Of a stretch of 64,000 bases of DNA, positions 42,455 to 54,822 are shown in pieces. The stretch is from Melanocharis versteri. Taxonomy: Eukaryota > Chordata > Aves > Passeriformes > Melanocharitidae. The stretch lies in contig VZTG01002000.1 in the NCBI GenBank assembly GCA_013397845.1, forward strand, positions 397,477 through 461,476, written 5' to 3'. The notes beneath the pieces are model-generated. The model saw only the letters and a program-made list of their open reading frames with translations, was not told the DNA's origin and ran no database searches. Both the position numbers and the translations under genes were made by a program. Numbering within the stretch: the first letter of the stretch is position 1; each line of letters starts with the position of its first letter.

Positions 42455-42477
42455 CTTGACTTGATTACCAAGTCAAG
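42455..42477. repeat. Short perfect inverted repeat
   Basis: Nine-base arms CTTGACTTG and CAAGTCAAG flank a five-base loop ATTAC. There is no T run or other sign of function. It may be chance. Confidence 0.6.
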
Positions 42478-44984
42478 CATATAAATGCACGAAATATTTT
42501 AACATGTAATGCTAAATGAATAAATGTGTGCATTTAATTAGTAACCCATGTCACTTATTAGCGTCATTTTGCTTATGTCCTGCATTCACTGACTGAAGAC
42601 TATGAACCAGGTGTAGAGATTCAATTTCTTCTACAGAATAATTTTTTTTTTAAAGTGCTCATTTCTTCTGAACACTTTGAAATTAATGACTTAGTAAAAC
42701 CAAGTGCTTTACATATAACACTATAACAGCTTTTAAACAGATCTTTAAAAAAGAGGCAGGTTGCCGTACATTTAACTGCAAAGTTATACTCCTCTGCATA
42801 CAACAGAACTGGGTGTCATTTTGCTTTCTGATTCCAAGTACCTTTAAGTTCATTTCTCATTTTCCAAAACTACTAGTTAGGGAAAAAAAAGAAGAAGAAA
42901 CAAAAATAAAAGAAATTAGAAGAAATGAAAGAAAATGAAGAGAAAATAATATTTTATTTTCTATACTTTAGTTCCACAGTATGTGAAGCCACAGTGAGGC
43001 TGCCTTCTCTAGGGTCAGATTACCAGCTACTGTGTTAAGCACCTGCACTATTATTCAGCAACCGTTCTATTTGCTACAAGTTTCCTGTATGACTGAACAG
43101 CCATGTGCTTAAAGCAACAGCCCAGTAACAGCTACATGAAAAAGTGATGCTTGATTTATGGGAATTAAGTTACTGGATTTAGTCCCAGGGTTCTGAACAT
43201 TACCTGTGAAATGCTGACATTTTCAAGCCTTGCTGAAACCACTGGAACCTGAGGCCATTGCTGAGAAATGCATGGGATTAGGCAAATAATGTGCAGTTTT
43301 TGTTTGGATTAAATTGAGAACTGCCAGGAGTAATGGCAGTTTCCCAACTCCAGGCAAAAGAACTTATTTATCTATCTGAATGTAAACTGCAACCAGGACC
43401 AGGTGCAAGACCTGAATTGCCAATATATTCTACATGGGCATCTTCAGGTCAGATCTAAATGCATTTAGACACTGATTTCAACGTAAGTTTGGTGGCTAAA
43501 TGTCTTTAGAGGCTGTATATATGTGCTTCACAGAGCCCAAACTCACTTCAACAGCAATCAAACCATAAAATCTCTATGAGCATCAAAAGACGTACAATTA
43601 AGCCAAGTTGTACCAAATCCAAATACATTTGTTTGGTGACTAACAAAGAATTCCAGAGACATTTTAATGCAAAAAATGGAAGAAAACCATTCTTATACAT
43701 GAAATAAATGAACAAAAAAGTTTAAAGAGGCTCTGTGCCTCCAAACAAGCCCAGATGAAAAAGTCTATTTACATTGTAAATAATTATAATTCTGGATGCC
43801 AAAGAAAACTGACAGTAGAGATCTTATTAGCTCTTGATTTCAACCATCAGTGCAGACTGGAGAACAAATGAACATGCGATCATCAGTAGTCCTAAAGAGA
43901 TCACAAGATACACCCCTTAAAGACTTAAGAAAGAGAAGGTGCTGCGTGTGCATGAAGGGAATAATAAATTAGGAAGCTCATTCCCCAGTGAGGAGTCCAA
44001 GCAACCCCAAAACAGAGCTATGATGGTAAAATGCAGTGGCTTGTTCTTTACCCTGAAAATCATTACCAAAACCATTTCTTTATTTATTTAGTCCTTGTCC
44101 AATGGCCTGAATCTTTCTCTTGCTGAAACAGAATACTTGATTCAAGGGAAAGATTCTGGGGCACTATTAACCTGCAAGAATGCAGGTGGTTACACCTGAA
44201 CAAAGTCATACTAATGCTCTGGGGCATGTAGCAGAGTTAGCATGGAAGTTAACAGAACTCAATGCTATAAGCATACATGGAAAAAGAAATAACCATTTAC
44301 TTCTTCAGAATGGTTTCAGCAGGAGAGATCTCATAACTCTCAGCCACTGAAACTAATGAAAGGGATTAGTCCTGCAAATGCAGCCACCCATCCTAGAACA
44401 ATGTTGGTGCGTCGGACATAACAGATCCCTTTTGCCTCTCATATCTAAGGAAGTGTCATGGGAAGATTTGTCTGAAGTGAATCCATTGCTTAAAGGGATA
44501 AAATACCTTCTCTCTTCAAAAAGGAGAGCACTACTATGGTTTACAGCATTCCTAGGCTTTCTGTCAGTGACTTGTCCATCTGCTCTTGACAGCTCTTTTC
44601 CTGTCTTATTGCTGGTCTGCATGGAGCTTTATAGGCACAGAAGTGTAACTTTCTACTCCTAGACATTTAATAACACACACTGCAGTCAGTTCTGAAATGA
44701 GCACTTGCAATTCTTTCTGCAATCTACAGTCTTCTGGGTACTTATAAGAAGTGCACAAAACCAGGACAGCAACCCAGAGCAAACAGCACCCTTCCACTAA
44801 ATGGGCGATCACTGAGATGACTTAAGCTGGAGGGGAAATTTGCTAACCTACAGGTGGTCATCCTCAGAATACAGCAGATTTTCTAAGAGCTGGCTGAATC
44901 ATGATGACAAACCTGCTCCTTTCAGATATTATTGTGTGGGAAATCACTTTTGTTGAAGAATAAATAGCAAAGGATTCAACTTAC

Positions 44985-45105
44985 CAGTCTTCTTCACAGC
45001 CAAAATCAGAAGTAGAGCAGCTGCTTGTAAGCTGAGGATCTGCCACACACTTAGTGCTGTTTTTCAATCTTGTGTAGTTTTTACGAACAATATATCCCCT
45101 AAAAG
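44985..45105 (-). CDS. MYO3B: MYO3B exon: IQ motif 3 and start of the tail
   Basis: The exon completes Ala with CT and reads AFRGYIVRKNYTRLK, so that AAIHIQA + AFRGYIVRKNY forms a third IQ motif. After it comes a polar stretch NSTKCVADPQLTSSCS and an acidic end GCEEDW, with the Trp codon split TG|G over the next intron. Length is 121 bases; the frame is open throughout and the phase fits both neighbours. Two AG acceptors lie 7 bases apart (before 45105 and before 45098). Only the first keeps the frame; the second meets TGA after about ten codons. The donor ACTG|GTAAGT is near consensus. My memory of human MYO3B goes from IQ2 straight to a TSNQSS-type tail, so this exon may be absent or alternative in mammals. 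It is isolated by introns of about 8.8 and 8.3 kb. Confidence 0.85.
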
Positions 45106-45658
45106 CTAAAAAACATAGTTATGAATCAGAAAGATTCTGCAGAGTCTGAAATGCAGACTGGCACCTGGCTCTGCAGCACACACCTGAATGTCCCCAGCTT
45201 TCACTGAATTAGTGCACAAGAACACTTCGCACCCCACAGGAGTGACTCCAATGTTTGCAAGGTTACCAACACCCGGAAATTCCACACGGCCTTACACTCT
45301 CCCTGTTGACCACTTGGCACAGTCCAAGCAAGGAAAACAGGCCTCAAAAAGAAAGTGTGTCTAATTTAAACAAGCATCCAACTCAGAATGTATTAAAATG
45401 AAATCACTCCCAAAACAACTTCTTTAATCACAACTTCCCTTTGAGCTAGCCATAATTTTACAGAATCAGAAGCTTTACTTTGTTTTATTGTGGGACAGTG
45501 GGATGAGGAGCCAGGGACAGATATATTCAGTTACAGCTAGAAAAATTCTTAATGTCTTCTCCTATTTTTTCAATTAACTGTAACCATAATAAAACATTTA
45601 AAATACCTCTCATAGAAACAGGGAAGAATTTACAGAGATTAGAATTTATACCATGCCT

Positions 45659-45676
45659 AAAAAAAAAAAAAAAAAA
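45659..45676. repeat. Poly-A homopolymer run
   Basis: Eighteen consecutive A on the plus strand. No retroposon body is recognisable upstream of it. Confidence 0.9.
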
Positions 45677-48600
45677 GCAGAACAAAATAATCACAAAAAA
45701 TATTAAATTAAGCAGGAAATGGAATGAAATAGTAAAGAAAACAACAATAACATTTTGAAGATATCTACATCCTTTATTCCCATAGACTGTCTCTGGGTTT
45801 GGGTACCTGAATACAGCAATTATTTCTATAGTTTTAGCTTGAAATTTTTACACCTGTGAGCAGTAATAAAGCTCCAGCACAAACCACAGATAGCGATACA
45901 TACCACACTTAGGACTAAGGACTAAAAAGGTTGCAATATACACTTAAACTCACAAAATTTTAAATTTTATTTTTGTAGGGTTTATTTCAAGCATTATTTT
46001 AACTAGAAATACCTAAGAGGAGAAAGGACTGAATAATGAAGAAAAGTAAATAGAGTATCAGTGCCATTGTTTCAGCGTACAAGAAGCAACTGCTGAATAA
46101 GAAGGCTGAGGGTTGTGAGAGAAAGGAGCTGTTTATTAGTCAAGCAGGACTGCAGTTTAAACAGTGAGACAACATGTAAAAGAATCGTGGAACTAAGCTG
46201 AGGGAATATGATTTTTGAAAAAGAAGTTTTCTGTCCAGGAAAAGCTTTTAAGCACGCTAAATGCATACAAACCAGAGCCATTCTGAAGACTAAGTACCCG
46301 AAGGAGAACAGCAGCCTTTCCATTGGGGCCCAGGGTTACATATTGCAGTGGAAAGTAGGATAGGCACAGAAATAAGGTCCTGGGCAACCTTACGTAGGAT
46401 CAGGGTCATGATAACATTGTAGATTACCAAAGGAAATCAGGAGGTAGGACAAATAATAAATAAATTGAGGAACTGAGAAATTGATGAGAAGATTAACAAG
46501 ATTTCTCTGTATCTCACACTTCTGATTTTTACGAAAGCACTGAGGTTTCTGGGATAAGAACCAACAAAAATTGCCTTTTAATGAGAGGTCATGAAAATAA
46601 ACAACCATTCACTTTACAGAAGGCATGACAGGAGTTTGGCCTGCTGAGGCGTTGAAACAAATACAGAGCTCAGGTATCGCGAGGCATGAGGAACTTTCCT
46701 CCCTCAATAATCAGACTAGGCAAGTCTGCCTGTCTGGCAGAGACGAAGCAAGCTCTCACTTGTCCCATGTGATCAGGCTTCCAATCCTTAACTATCCCCT
46801 ACTGACTAGACAAGGATCCTACTCTGCTATCAGCAGCAGAGACAGCTGGCCAGCAGTCACCTCTCTGCAGCTGAAACATGCTGAGTGTCAGTCAGTCGAC
46901 AGACTACTATAAAGAAGCACTGAAACAAATGAACTAATAAGATAAACTTCAGTTTTATCCCTAGTAGTTTCTCAGCTTTTAGTAATTCTTTGCATGCGTG
47001 TATCTATAAAATCAACCCTGATACATGCTGTGATTTTATATTTAAATATTGTTTTTCTTTTTCTCAGAGACTCTTATTAATGTCAGTATAACCATTTCGG
47101 TCTTTCCCCTATTCACTACATAAAACCCTGCTATATCTGATTTAATAAACATAGTTATTGCTCTATCTTCTGTTTTCATTGGTATTTTAAAAATCAACTC
47201 CTCTTCAAGATGTTTTTTAACCTTTCCACAAGATGGTTTTTAACTTTCTTCCAAATTACCTTGAATCTGAAAGGTAAATGGCTGTATTTTTCCTACTTTT
47301 CACTCCTGGGACAACTGAAGCACAGGATAAACAAACTTCTTTAAGTCTCTCAAAAGCTTCATCAAGCACTAGCAGGACTGCATCTTTTCAACATTTATTA
47401 ACAGGATCTATAATGTTTCAAAAGAAATGCATATGCAGAGAATTCTACTGGGGGAGTCTGAGAGGCTGGGAAGCTGCTCCATCACAGCAATTTGCATTAC
47501 TGACTGGTGCTGGTTTTGACACTAAGCACTTGGCTCCAAGAGTGTGAAATTAGCAGACTCATGTTGCTACTGCTCCATGAACAATCACTGCATCATTGAA
47601 GAAGAATGATTACCAGCTGTCACCTCATTTTCACCTTATTCAGTCTATATTCCAAACTTTTCAGCAACAGTAGCTTTAACCCTGATCTTTACATAGCCAA
47701 AGATGACAGGATCTGAAAAGCAACATAGGAACTGAACTAAATTTTAACACTCCCATTAGTAACTTGGTGTTAAATGCTCTATGTGCCACAATTTAGGACA
47801 TGAATTTTTACTTCTTGTACTGATCATTTCTCCCACAAAGAGAGTTTTCTGTCAGCTTCAGCACCTAGCAAACCAAGAATCTATCTACCTCAAGGAGTCT
47901 GAAATTCGGCATCTTGCAGTTATAAACTTTTAAGGTCTAAATACCAATGCAATATACATTACACACAATATTGCACAATTCCAGATAGGAAAAGTCCAGG
48001 CATTTTCCTTCTGATTCCCACAGGAAATATATAATTACAGAGCAAATTGTGAAGCACAGTGTAAAAAGATCAAAGCTAAACAATCACAGGTCTATGAGAG
48101 AACTATAAAGAAAGGAGATGAAGTAGTTTTAAAACAGTAGAAGGATTAATTCTCAGTCATTAAAAAAATCATGTGAAGCAGACTTTTTCCACACAGACAC
48201 ATTTTTATCCCATAACATTACCTAAAATAGCATGTAACAGCAACTCAGAAGTGAAAGCTCGTGCTTGCTGAAGAGGAGGTAGTTGATTTGCTAGGAACAA
48301 CACATCACTTTCTTAATTTGTCTAGTTAAAAGATCTTTCAGCAGCTTAACTAACAGCATCTGAGAGAAATTAGAGCCCATGAATCTGATTATTCATTCCA
48401 TGCCAAATTAATTCTAATGAGCAGTAGAAGGCATAGAGTCACATCCTTTGCTGGGTGCCATGAATCCATCCTCTCTTTCACCTCTCTGGATGGATATTGG
48501 GTGATGCCTGTTCAATAGCAGAAAAAAACTCTTAAGTTCTCCAGCAGAAGCATTATGAGAAGGCAGTAATGAATTCTCATGTACGAGCAGTAACTATCAG

Positions 48601-48687
48601 TAACAAACAGTGACTATTAGCAAGACTCACTGAGGCTGTCATCAGGTCTGGTGTCACTGATGCACATCAACACTTGGACATAGAGTT

Positions 48688-48846
48688 CACAGAATCACAG
48701 AATGTGCTGAGTTTGAAGAGATCAACAAGGATCACCAAGTCCAAATCCTGGTCCTGCACAGCACCATCCCCAAGAGTCACACCTTGTGCCTGAGAGCATT
48801 GTCCAAATGCTTCTTGAACTGTGTCAGGTTGGTGCTGTTACCACCA
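48688..48846 (-). mobile_element. CR1 LINE 3' fragment, short
   Basis: Plus strand starts CACAGAATCACAGAATGTGC and carries CCAAGAGTCACACCTTGTGC and GTCCAAATGCTTCTTGAACT, then stops after GGTGCTGTTACCACC. The same words occur in the copies at 58131 and 63201, so the three belong to one CR1 subfamily. Orientation is that of MYO3B. Confidence 0.92.
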
Positions 48847-51800
48847 CATATCACAGTCTCTGATCTTGAGACTTGGTCAAATAAAAAAGTGAAGATGACA
48901 TGATGAAACTCTGGCAGTATCAGCAAGGAAAAGGAAGAGATTTTATTGTACATTGTCCCTTCCTGATTTTAGCATGAAATCCAGTAAGAATAGTCTCAAT
49001 TTTTTCTCCTCAAAATCAGGAGAGAAAATGAGACATCTGAACATGACAGAGCTTAGCTCAGAGTTGGGAATGGAATATAAAACCCCATACTTTAAAACTA
49101 TAAGGCCTTCTACTTTTCTAAAAGGCTGCCTGCATATGAGCATTAGGCCTTTAATGCTTACTAGAGACATACTAAACATGAAGATTTACTGGATGTGGTA
49201 AACTAGTACAGAACACAACGAGATGGGAGAGTAAAGTTAACCAAATCCGTGCAGCCTGTACAAATTAGTCTGGTTTACTCTGACTGTGAATTTAAGATAA
49301 TATGATAAATCAGTTCAGCTGCCACTAGGAGAAACATGTCTTCAATGTTTTTTCTATTGACAATGTAGTTAAAAGAAAGAAAACTAATGATATAAAAAAG
49401 TAAAATGGATCTGCTGTTTAGATGCAATTTTCAAGAAAATTTTTAATAAAACAGTTTTAGATATATTTACCAAGTGCTTAGAAGTTTTTTGGACATTTTA
49501 CTCATGTAATCCTTAGACCTATACAACAGTATTAGCTAAGTACATGTACACACACCTACATAGTGACATAAATAAATAAATACAGGATTTCAATATTCAA
49601 TATTCAAAAAATACTTCCTTGTCTTCTACTGAAATGAACACTATATTTTTGCTGCTGAAAGTCCCAAAGGTAACAACTTTATTAAAGCTTACATTTACTG
49701 TAAATGCGAACCAGTAAATTGCAGCTGTCCTCTGTCCCTCTTTTTTTTTATTAAAACGGAGTAAATTTTGCCAGTGTTAGAGATATGTGAGCTACACTGC
49801 ACCAGCCGAAGTTACAGAAAGAAAGCAATTTAAAAGGGGATGCTTCCTTCTGAAAATCCATCACTTTTTACTTCAGGAAAAGAGCCCAAATCTAAAGTTC
49901 TTGATAAAGACTTTTCTAATACAATATGACATATGGCGAGTGTGCGAGCACGTGTTGGAGGAGGAGATGGTGGCTCAGTGGATTAGTAATTTGCCTTTCA
50001 CCTCTGGAAGCATAGTTAAACTCAGTCTTGACCAGAGCTGCACAGTATATTCCAGATGGCTAAAGTGGACCTAATTAAAATGAATTCAGTGATGTCACCT
50101 CAGATCTAAATGAATTGCATGCACCACTCATTTGGCATTTTGGCAATGTCAGTTCACAAATAAAATAACCAGATTAAAATTCTCCCTTAAGTCTTTCAGG
50201 ACAAGTCACACTGCATGGAAAGACATGCTGTCATAACTAGAAAACCTACTTTCATACTTGCATTATCTGTTGCTTTAAATTCTAATTAATTCATTATTCT
50301 AAAACAAATAAACATTTAATGAGACTTGCACGTGAGATAAATCAATGAAGCAACATTTCATTCAGATGATTCAGTGGATATATGCTGATTTAAACAAGCT
50401 GTGAATCTGGCAAAATAATTTAAAAAAAATCTTTGACAATATATTTTTCCTCTTACATAGTTGTGAACCAAAACACTGTAGATTCCAATTACAAAGAAAT
50501 ACTCAGAAGTGCAAAGTATTGTCAACTCAAACACTTAACACAAAAACAGTCCTTACAATTTGTCTCTGAGATAAAAATTAGCATTTTCTAACCCTCACAG
50601 TTTGAGAAAGTGTGACTGGAAGCAGGAGGAAAGACCTTGTGTACCCTGTGTACCATCTTAGCCATAAGTCTAATAACATCTGTGTATCCTGAGAACCTGA
50701 GATGTAGATATACCGAAGTAGGGTAGCTTTTTCTTTGCCATTTAATTTAAATTCACTAATATTTTGTTTCCTAGTGAGGGTTTCCCCCCATCTGAAATAA
50801 CGACTTCTTTTCTTGTAATACAATACACTCAGGAATTTCATCCTCATGTATATTGTGAGGGTTGTTTTTTTCTAAGTTTGTTTTTCCTTCCAACATTTCT
50901 TCAATGGATAGCGAACTGCTGGGCCCACAGAGATCTCCAGACCACCAGCTCATGTATTTGAAAGGCATCTGTTTATTTTTAAAATGCAAATGCAGCCTAC
51001 CTCAAAGACTGACTCGAAAGAAATGAACAATCTGAACAAGTCAAGAGGTTTCCAATCAGGAGCTGTGTTCCTCCTTTATATCAGGCTATGATCACTTGCT
51101 GTCAAAACCACTTAAACAATATCCTGGAACCTGAATGAAGTCCCCCCACAATTAAAATGAGCAGGATAATCCTGCAAGAATTATTCAGGCAAATCATTTT
51201 TCACACAGTTTAAAGTAATGATAAGGTCATTTACAAAAGAAATCAGTGCCTTTGAAATGCTGACTTGTAGACAGAGGACTGCCTGGAGGAGGGCCATAGA
51301 TAACAGTGAAGACTGGCCTCCTAACACTACCCTTGCAGTCTTTGGAACTGATTCTGATGAGGAGAAGGCCCAATAAGGTTAATACCCCTACTTTGATCTC
51401 TGTCAAAGCGTACCAGCAAGAATTAATTTACATTTCAGATGAAAAAGGTTGACAGCATGAAAAGGCATCTTGTTTCTGGTATGTGAATGTGCTGTAATAG
51501 ATCGGGAATTCTGAAAGGAAGTTCTGAGGAAGCTAAAGGGATAAGCTGAGCGGCTGCTTTTATTGGGAAAGAGATGAAAGGAAAACAAATTTCAATATGC
51601 GCTGTTCTGTAGAAACATGTAAGCCAAATGCTTCCTAAATTCCAAGGCCTGCTTGAGTGGGGCAGGGGGGAGGAAAAGCAGAGGGAAGTACATATAGTTT
51701 AATTATATGGTTTTGCTAATATGGATGACGAATGCAAACAATTTATCTCATTGCCTGAAATAGCTCTTTAAAAAAAAAATACAAAGGTAACTATACTCTA

Positions 51801-52103
51801 TTTTACTAGAAAGCTGCCTTGAACTACCCTCACACTGTAGGATGTGCAGGGAAGGGAGAAATTTAGAGTACCTTTTGTCTTCATGTCACTAGGCACTTGG
51901 ACTGTATAATGTAATGTAAGCAACGCAAAAACTGCCAGTGTATTTTAAAACCTGGAAAATGGCCATGATTAGCAAGCATAAGCTTTGATTTGAAACGCAG
52001 AATAATTAGCATGCTGAAAAGAGAAAACCTGCAGAAGAAATATTTTCAAATAAGAAGTCTTAGATGTAGGTTTCCAAAGGCAGACAGAAAAGTGTTGAGG
52101 ATC

Positions 52104-52142
52104 GTTATTATTATTGTTGTTGTTGTTATTGTTATTATTATT
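52104..52142. repeat. TTA/TTG triplet microsatellite
   Basis: An interrupted triplet array of TTA and TTG units, about 39 bases, likely variable between individuals. Confidence 0.9.
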
Positions 52143-53882
52143 CCCATTCTACTAGAGTACCAAAGACTGGAGGAGCAGCCAGCCTAATTAATACAAAGGT
52201 TCACTGTGTCACTCTTAACCCTGTAGTCCTAATGTTTATTCACCCAAGCTGATCACTGAAACAGTCAAGTGCCAGGTTACAAAGGAAAACACTGTGTGTG
52301 TTGGAGGGAAGAGTACTAACAACATTGCTCCAGCATTAGGTCCAGAGGGCTCAACAGTGTCCAAATTCACTCCCACTGCCTCTGCTCTGCCATGTTCAAC
52401 ACAGTATCTGAAAGATGGCAGGAAGCAATAGAGCTCTGAATCTCACCCATGTGTGCTAACAGCAGAATAAATCAGTATCTTTCTCTAAAGAGCTAAAAAT
52501 CTGTCTGGATAAAACTCTTAAGGCAGAATGTCCCTTGCAGTCTTCAAGTGATAATGCTACACACAATCTTCCTATTGCACCTGAGATAACTCTCACCTTA
52601 AGGAGCTGATAATTGTGAGGCAGTCATGGGTTAATAGTTTAACTTTCCTTTCTTCAACAGAAGGCTGTTGTAATCAAAGTCCAGATATGTATATACTTGT
52701 AAAGGTAGCAAATACTCCAGGAAATAGTGGCAGGGGGGTGCTTTAAGATCTACTCTCTGTGCTATCATGAAAACAACTGAAAATGACAACACAAAGGAGA
52801 GGAAGAACGGGAGAGAGTACTTGTGCAATCCTTCTGTGCTTGTTGCTAACGCAAGAAAAAAGTCCTTCCATTTAGTAGAATATACCACATTTAACCCTAG
52901 AGCATCGTGATTTTACATAACAGCACACATGCAAAGCTACAAATTATTATTTGATCCTAATGATACTCTGTTCTTTTTGGTAACTAGAATGGTATTCTGT
53001 TTTCTGCTGAAAGTCATAGCAATCCTTAATTTCAGAGCAGCAAACTAGACAACACAAAACCAAATTAATTTGCTGGGAATGGTTTGAGAACAAGTAGAAG
53101 AATATAACAACAAATATTTTCCATATTGATTTCAGACTCTAAGATACAGAACAAGAGGTGACAAAGCTAAAGGAATTGTAGCACAGGAAGCTGGTAGAGG
53201 TGGTATCTTGGTTTATCTGTAAACACATTAGCTACAGCTCGTTTTTTATCAGTCACAGTCTTTGAACCTGAAGTTGGACAGAGAAGGTGTACTGCACTGC
53301 ATCATATGGAGGCTGCTTCATATTGGCAGCATCTGAAAACACCATTGAGTTCACAGCATTCACAGCACTGGTTCTTAGATTTCTGTGCCATATGGTACTC
53401 TGCTCTCTACTAGAGACCTACACAGCCCTATGGGCCTGTTCCTCCAATAATCTCTTTAAAGTTTATTCAAATTCATATTGATATGGCTGCATAGGAGTCT
53501 GGCAGAGTGTCAAAAGATTGGTCAAAGCTGGCAAACTCAGCAAGCAGTCAAAACAAAAACCTGGCAACCTGCCAAGATCAGCGCTCCACACAAAGACACA
53601 GAAATGCATGTCTAGTGTCCCCCAACCACACTTCTAGCCAGGAATTAACGTAACAGCTTTTAATTACTATATTTTGCTTTCAGAGAAGTACTTATAAAAG
53701 GTCCAAAGTGCCTGATACCTGTCACTGATGTCATTTGACACTGAAGCAAAACCAATCAGAAGTAATGTTTTTGATAGCTTCTGTTCCAACTTAACTTTTT
53801 TTTTTTTGGCTATAAACACTGACACACACAAAATCACTCACAGAAAAATAGGTGTTGGCAATTGAAATACTGTTTTAATTAC

Positions 53883-53963
53883 CTGCTTGAATATGTATAG
53901 CAGCATCAGTTCTTCTGTTCCTTATTTCCTTGTACTTCCTGCGAGCTTCATATCCTCTCCAGG
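53883..53963 (-). CDS. MYO3B: MYO3B exon: IQ motif 2
   Basis: This 81-base exon starts with CC, which joins the spare G of the previous exon to make Ala, and reads AWRGYEARRKYKEIRNRR, then DAAIHIQA. With AITIQS from the previous exon it makes a complete IQ motif (IQxxxRGxxxRR). The acceptor is TTTTTAG|CCT and the donor GCAG|GTAATT. It ends with one spare G. As I recall it, mammalian MYO3B has a very similar AWRGYDARRKFKK segment at this place, which is the main reason for choosing MYO3B. The motif should bind one calmodulin-type light chain. The upstream intron is only 696 bases. Confidence 0.92.
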
Positions 53964-54659
53964 CTAAAAATACAAAACCATGTGCTGGAAATTACATTTA
54001 TTTAAGGAAGTGCTACAGAGTCTACAGAGTCAGAGATGTGCTGAAACTTTCATTTCTCCTACCATAACTACTTCAGCCCCCACCCCCAATAGCTCTTCCC
54101 CACCCACCCACATGTTGAACTCTGGGTTCATGACTGCAGTATTCACATGCTCACAACTTCAAACACCACTTCACTCATTCAAATTTTAATTGTCACCATG
54201 TGCTCAATGATGTCCTAACCCAAAAGACAAAGGTGCGTGATAATTCTTGCTCACACAGTTCCCCAAATCACCACAAGGAAACCTGCTAAATTACTCATAA
54301 TCAGCCTCTCAGGCCCATCTTATGATGTGTGTCTGGAATTCTGGTATATGGGCAGGGACATGTGCTACTGCATTACAATTATGCGCTGCATGTTATTACA
54401 GACCTATCTAACAATATTTTCATTTTGTGCACAGGCATCACATTCAAAATACTAAAGTATTTAAATGAAGACATTGCCAAATGCTAAGATGACACTTTAG
54501 AAGTAAATCAGTAATATCTGCATCAATGAGCTGGAGAGAAAACACCTCCAGTCATTTAGATTTCATAATAAGCTATAATGAATAAATAAACAATGTACAT
54601 GAAATTTAACTGATTGAAATACAAAGACACTCAATGAAATAGGGAATATGAACATTTAC
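53964..54659 (-). other. MYO3B: MYO3B intron between IQ1 and IQ2 (696 bases)
   Basis: Bordered by GTAAAT and TTTTTAG. A C-rich patch (CCCCCACCCCCAATAG) lies near 54078. No repeat or RNA gene is seen. Confidence 0.75.
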
Positions 54660-54822
54660 CTGACTGTATAGTAATAGCACTATTTTCTCTTTTATCTTTG
54701 ACTTTCTTGTACCTCCTTGCTCCAAGCCATCCCTTGATATAGGCTTGCATGACCACCACCCTCCCTATAACTTCTCGCAGGAACAAATTTAACTGCTCTA
54801 CATGGTAATACTTTAGAAAAAC
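54660..54822 (-). CDS. MYO3B: MYO3B exon: converter/lever-arm junction and IQ motif 1
   Basis: The 163-base exon begins in phase 0 with VFLKYYHVEQLNLFLRE, a class III myosin signature joining motor and neck, followed by VVVMQAYIKGWLGARRYKK, the first IQ motif (Q, then G and RR in the expected spacing). It ends AITIQS plus one spare base G. The acceptor is CCATTACAG|GTT and the donor TCAG|GTAAAT. IQ motifs bind calmodulin or light chains and form the lever arm. From memory, the phrase GWLGARRYK is closer to vertebrate MYO3B than to MYO3A, whose neck differs here. The intron to the previous exon is 1081 bases and carries the SINE at 55055-55195. Confidence 0.92.

Larger units (their letters stand above)
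36725..44984 (-). other. MYO3B: MYO3B intron between IQ3 and the first tail exon (8260 bases)
   Basis: Bordered by GTAAGT and CTTTTAG. It holds a 22-base tandem duplication (37506-37549) and a short hairpin (42455-42477), but no CR1. No additional exon is needed, because the flanking exons complete the split Trp codon exactly. Confidence 0.7.
45106..53882 (-). other. MYO3B: MYO3B intron between IQ2 and IQ3 (8777 bases)
   Basis: Bordered by GTAATT and TTTTTTAG. It contains an 18-base poly-A run (45659-45676), one CR1 fragment (48688-48846) and a TTA/TTG triplet repeat (52104-52142). No extra exon is required by the phases. Confidence 0.7.
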
